From an uncultured Chthoniobacterales bacterium (GTDB lineage Bacteria; Verrucomicrobiota; Verrucomicrobiia; Chthoniobacterales; UBA10450): a DNA stretch of 16,507 bases. Numbering within the stretch: the first letter of the stretch is position 1; each line of letters begins with the position of its first letter. Below, piece by piece: positions 14,018-16,507 of this stretch. The notes beneath the pieces were generated by a model. It did no database searches, was not told where the DNA came from, and saw only the letters and a list, made by a program, of their open reading frames with translations. The stretch covers positions 1 to 16,507 of the forward strand of contig CATPAT010000010.1 in NCBI GenBank assembly GCA_955652155.1, read 5' to 3'. The position numbers and the translations under genes were made by a program.

Positions 14018-14200
14018 ATGAAGAAAAACAGCCAGATCCTAAAGCCGCGTCCGAAGCTTTCTTTTGGAGACCTTGTCCTCGCCGTCAGTTCCTGCACGAA
14101 GAACACGAAAGAAACAGTCGCGACCGTTGCGGACTTGTTGGCCAGCGGAAAAGTGCGCGTCCAGAGCGACGGCAAATTTCTGCGCGCCAAGGTTTGCTAA
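14018..14200 (+). CDS. Small basic protein of unknown function (60 residues)
   Basis: The frame codes for 60 residues, beginning MKKNSQILKPRPKLSFGDLV and ending RAKVC. The sequence has a basic N-terminal tail, a hydrophobic stretch LVLAVSSCT, a predicted helix (NTKETVATVADLLASGKV) and a short strand pair (VRVQSDGKFLRAKV), with Cys at 26 and at the C-terminus. The helix-turn-strand pattern loosely recalls a small winged-helix or DNA-binding fold, but no family is recognised. Evidence for a gene: an AAAGGA site nine bases upstream and a strong intrinsic terminator 20 bases after the stop. It stands alone, 98 bases after the DedA gene and about 105 before purB. It is too basic and lacks the GGE/GGQ end to be Pup. 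Confidence 0.6.
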   Translation: MKKNSQILKPRPKLSFGDLVLAVSSCTKNTKETVATVADLLASGKVRVQSDGKFLRAKVC

Positions 14201-14220
14201 GCTAATTCGACTTTCGAGAG

Positions 14221-14258
14221 TCGCTCCGGTGGTTTGTCCGCCGGAGCGATTTTCTTTT
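14221..14258 (+). terminator. Strong intrinsic terminator after the 60-residue gene
   Basis: TCGCTCCGGTGG (14221-14232) pairs with CCGCCGGAGCGA (14238-14249), giving a 12-bp GC-rich stem with one G-U and a five-base loop TTTGT, followed at once by TTTTCTTTT. This is a textbook rho-independent terminator on the plus strand. It separates the small gene from purB and shows that a purB frame starting at 14234 is not real. Confidence 0.85.
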
Positions 14259-14305
14259 GCGCCACAAAACACTTTCGCGTTTGGCGCGTCATTCTATCTT
14301 GCGGC

Positions 14306-15601
14306 GTGATCGATCGTTATTCGCGGCCGCAAATGCGCGATATCTGGGCCGACCAGCGCAAATTCCAGATTTGGCTCGAGATCGAATTGCTCGCCTGCGA
14401 AGCGATGGCCGAACTCGGCCAGATCCCGAAAAACGACGCCGATGAAATTCGAAAGCGGGCGCGTTTTTCGATTCCGGAGATTCTCGAGATCGAGAAGCGG
14501 ACAAACCACGATGTCATTGCGTTTCTTGAAAATGTCGCCGCTTCCGTAGGCCCGGCTGCGCGTTGGATTCATCAAGGGCTAACCTCGTCAGACGTTCTCG
14601 ACACGACATTGTCCGTTCAACTCACCGAATCGACCAAAATCCTGGCGGGCGATTTGAAGCAATTGCGTAGCGTGATTGCCGCGCAGGCGCGCCGTTACAA
14701 AATGACGCCGATGATCGGGCGTAGTCACGGCGTGCATGCCGAACCGATCACTTTTGGGTTAAAGCTCGCGCTCATGTTCGACGAGTTCGGCCGGGCGGAG
14801 GAGCGACTGGCGCAAACACTCGAACGCATTCGCGTCGGCAAAATCAGTGGTGCAGTCGGCACGCATGCACACGTCGATCCAAGAGTTGAACGCGCGGTCT
14901 GCGAGAAGCTTGGACTGAAACCGGCGACTCTGTCCACCCAGATCGTGCAACGCGACCGGCACGCCGAATTTATGACCACGCTGGCCGTGACCGCCTCCAG
15001 CATCGATCGCTGGGCAACAGAGTTTCGTCACCTGCAACGAACCGAAGTCCTCGAAGTTGAAGAATATTTTGGCGAAGGGCAAAAAGGAAGTTCGGCGATG
15101 CCGCACAAACGCAATCCGATCACGAGTGAGCGATTAAGCGGACTGGCGCGTGTGATCCGCGGCAATTCAGTCGTGGCTTTGGAAAACGTCGCTCTTTGGC
15201 ACGAGCGCGACATCAGCCATTCGAGCGCGGAGCGAATCATTTTGCCGGACTCCTGTATTTTGCTCGATTTCATGCTCTTTGAACTGCGCAACCTGGTGGA
15301 ACGGCTCCAAGTCTATCCCGAGCGGATGCAACAAAATCTCGACGTGACGAAGGGGCTTTATAACAGCCAATCGATTTTGCTCGCGCTTACCCGCGCCGGT
15401 CTGGAACGCAAAGTCGCTTATGAAGCGGTGCAGCGGGCAACGATGAAAACGTGGAAAGGCGAGGGGACTTTCGCGAAGAACGTAAAAGCTGAGCCGGAAA
15501 TCACGGCAAAACTTCCCGCGGAGGAGATCGATCGACTTTGCGCGCTCGACATTCACTTCCAACATGTCGACGAAACATTCAAAGCGCTCGGCTTGGAGTA
15601 G
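14306..15601 (+). CDS. purB: Adenylosuccinate lyase
   Basis: 431 residues from GTG at 14306 (MIDRYSRPQMRDIWADQRKF), the same length and N-terminal pattern as short bacterial PurB. The frame extends to 14234, but that lies in a terminator stem. The enzyme splits SAICAR to AICAR and adenylosuccinate to AMP, both releasing fumarate, in cytosolic purine synthesis. With this start, His68 (KRTNHD) and His141 (GRSHGVHAEP) fall on the known catalytic positions of the Bacillus-type enzyme, and the family signature SSAMPHKRNP lies at 262-271 with the catalytic serine. TSSDVLDT (about 93-100) is the other conserved block. It has no visible purine neighbours here. No clear ribosome site precedes the GTG. 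Confidence 0.95.
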   Translation: MIDRYSRPQMRDIWADQRKFQIWLEIELLACEAMAELGQIPKNDADEIRKRARFSIPEILEIEKRTNHDVIAFLENVAASVGPAARWIHQGLTSSDVLDTTLSVQLTESTKILAGDLKQLRSVIAAQARRYKMTPMIGRSHGVHAEPITFGLKLALMFDEFGRAEERLAQTLERIRVGKISGAVGTHAHVDPRVERAVCEKLGLKPATLSTQIVQRDRHAEFMTTLAVTASSIDRWATEFRHLQRTEVLEVEEYFGEGQKGSSAMPHKRNPITSERLSGLARVIRGNSVVALENVALWHERDISHSSAERIILPDSCILLDFMLFELRNLVERLQVYPERMQQNLDVTKGLYNSQSILLALTRAGLERKVAYEAVQRATMKTWKGEGTFAKNVKAEPEITAKLPAEEIDRLCALDIHFQHVDETFKALGLE

Positions 15602-15608
15602 ATCGACA

Positions 15609-15625
15609 ACGTCGAGGATCGACGT
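15609..15625. terminator. Weak hairpin between convergent purB and the right-edge gene
   Basis: ACGTCG (15609-15614) and CGACGT (15620-15625) can pair around AGGAT, just after the purB stop. There is no T-run, so a rho-independent role is doubtful. CGATCA/TGATCG at 15640-15653, overlapping the stop of the leftward gene, is another small inverted repeat. Confidence 0.2.
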
Positions 15626-15642
15626 CTTGGCAGTCGCTGCGA

Positions 15643-16507
15643 TCACTTGATCGGGCTGAGGAGCAGCTCGGCAATGCGCCCCGAGTCGTCGAGTTTCAGA
15701 ACGCGCAAGTCGAACTTAGCTGCGGTCTGCTCTGGCGCCTTTGGATTGAGCGTCACGCGCACGGCATTCGTGGTCCAATTCAAAATCAACTGCGCAACCT
15801 GAAAACCGGGCGTCAGCTCAACCGCGTTTAATTCGAGATAAGCTCGCAACTCCATCGTCATCGGTGTCGTGCCGGCGGGCGTGAGTTGAACATGCGTCCG
15901 TGTTTCGTTGGGAATGAGAGCCACACCGCCGATCTCAAAGGCGGTTCGCATTTGCGCCGGTTGAAACGGCCTTGAAGTTGGAACTACTCGCATCGTAGAA
16001 ATACGGCCTTGGCCGCTCAATTTTGTCGGGCCAAGTTGAAATCCCAGCTCGGCCGGAATGGCGGCACGCGCCGCCGCCGATTGCAGCCGAAGCGACGCCG
16101 TCAGCGACGCTGGGCGCGCATGAATTGCCCCCATCTGAAGCTGCGACGTCAGTTGCATCGATACCACTTCCAGAAAAAGACCGAGCACGGCGGCATTCCC
16201 ATCAGCGGGTGCGACTCGGATCGTCGAAATGGTCGTCGGAACGCGCTGTTCGGTGTGAGATTTAGCCGGAGCAGGGGCAGTCGTTGGAGCGTGCTCTTCG
16301 ATGTGCGATTCAACCGGAGCAAGGGTAGTGGGCGGAACTGCGCGACCTTGCCGCTCCGTTGCGATTTCTTTTTCCGGCAGCGGCGGCGGCATGGGTGCGG
16401 GTTCGCTGATTGCCAGCGCGCGTGGTCTCTCCTCGATTTGTCTTTCGAATACGTGCTTGGTGTTGAGCGTTCGACGGACAAGATCGACAAATGCGTCCGA
16501 AAGAAAG
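15643..16507 (-). CDS. Unknown protein, C-terminal part (cut by right edge)
   Basis: The reverse frame is open from the right edge to TGA at 15643, so the Met at 16392 is probably internal: the upstream 38 codons read sensibly (FLSDAFVDLVRRTLNTKHVF...). Visible part 287 residues. A Pro/Thr/Ala/Glu-rich linker (about 39-95) contains two tandem 16-residue units (APTTxAPxxSHxE type). A longer region follows (about 95-287) of alternating hydrophobic and polar stretches with no membrane segment, e.g. GLFLEVVSMQLTSQLQMG, MELRAYLELNAVEL and VAQLILNWTTNAVRVTLN, consistent with a beta-rich domain. No family is recognised and no catalytic motif is seen. It converges with purB with 41 bases between the stops. 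The linker suggests a surface, periplasmic or multi-domain protein, which is speculation. Confidence 0.6.
   Translation of the reverse strand, partial: FLSDAFVDLVRRTLNTKHVFERQIEERPRALAISEPAPMPPPLPEKEIATERQGRAVPPTTLAPVESHIEEHAPTTAPAPAKSHTEQRVPTTISTIRVAPADGNAAVLGLFLEVVSMQLTSQLQMGAIHARPASLTASLRLQSAAARAAIPAELGFQLGPTKLSGQGRISTMRVVPTSRPFQPAQMRTAFEIGGVALIPNETRTHVQLTPAGTTPMTMELRAYLELNAVELTPGFQVAQLILNWTTNAVRVTLNPKAPEQTAAKFDLRVLKLDDSGRIAELLLSPIK
16231..16326. repeat. Two tandem 48-base coding repeats
   Basis: Units 16231-16278 and 16279-16326 align without gaps at most positions (for example GGTCGTCGGAACGCGCTGTT against AGTCGTTGGAGCGTGCTCTT). Each codes for 16 residues in the linker of the right-edge gene (PTTLAPVESHIEEHA and PTTAPAPAKSHTEQRV), and a decayed third start follows. 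In-frame length suggests expansion by slippage within the coding sequence. Confidence 0.6.

Noticed and set aside
14018..14200. Possible Pup (modifier protein) gene to pair with pafA
   Set aside because: Similar length, but it is basic, lacks the acidic coiled character and does not end in GGE or GGQ.

Overview
The window reads as a stretch of bacterial chromosome with dense, mid-to-high GC coding, few obvious Shine-Dalgarno sites and short A/T-rich repeat-like spacers. My best inference is a verrucomicrobial soil bacterium of the Chthoniobacterales / 'Candidatus Udaeobacter' type. This rests on a PafA-type Pup ligase outside the Actinobacteria, plant-Deg-like proteases and the style of the spacers; there is no rRNA or other taxonomic marker. 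I saw no tRNA, rRNA, CRISPR array, IS element or phage gene.

Layout. 1-727 (-): 5' part of a GT-C-type membrane glycosyltransferase, cut by the left edge. 831-2255 (+): PafA-like Pup ligase, with no other pupylation gene visible. 2367-2942 (+): SnoaL/NTF2-like protein. 3027-6283 (+): APC permease, cupin, class A beta-lactamase-like serine hydrolase and small secreted protein. 6324-13192 (-): a convergent leftward group, listed here in transcription order: ABC exporter, hexapeptide acyltransferase (4-base stop/start overlap), GT-B-like glycosyltransferase, Deg/HtrA serine protease and, one base later, a paralogue that has lost the protease catalytic signature. 13290-13919 (+): DedA membrane protein, divergent from the ABC gene. 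14018-14200 (+): 60-residue orphan gene with a good ribosome site and its own strong intrinsic terminator. 14306-15601 (+): purB. 15643-16507 (-): unknown protein, cut by the right edge.

How genes may work together. ABC exporter, acyltransferase and glycosyltransferase suggest synthesis and export of a decorated glycan or glycolipid, though no substrate can be read. The active and degenerate Deg proteins share their whole architecture and are translationally adjacent, so they are the best candidate for an unusual two-component envelope protein-quality system. The Pup ligase implies pup, dop, the ATPase and the proteasome lie elsewhere in the genome.

Several of the longest possible reading frames start inside upstream repeat, spacer or terminator DNA. 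I moved those starts inward: cupin 4400, small secreted protein 5858, degenerate Deg 7826, active Deg 9468, glycosyltransferase 10687, ABC 13192, purB 14306.
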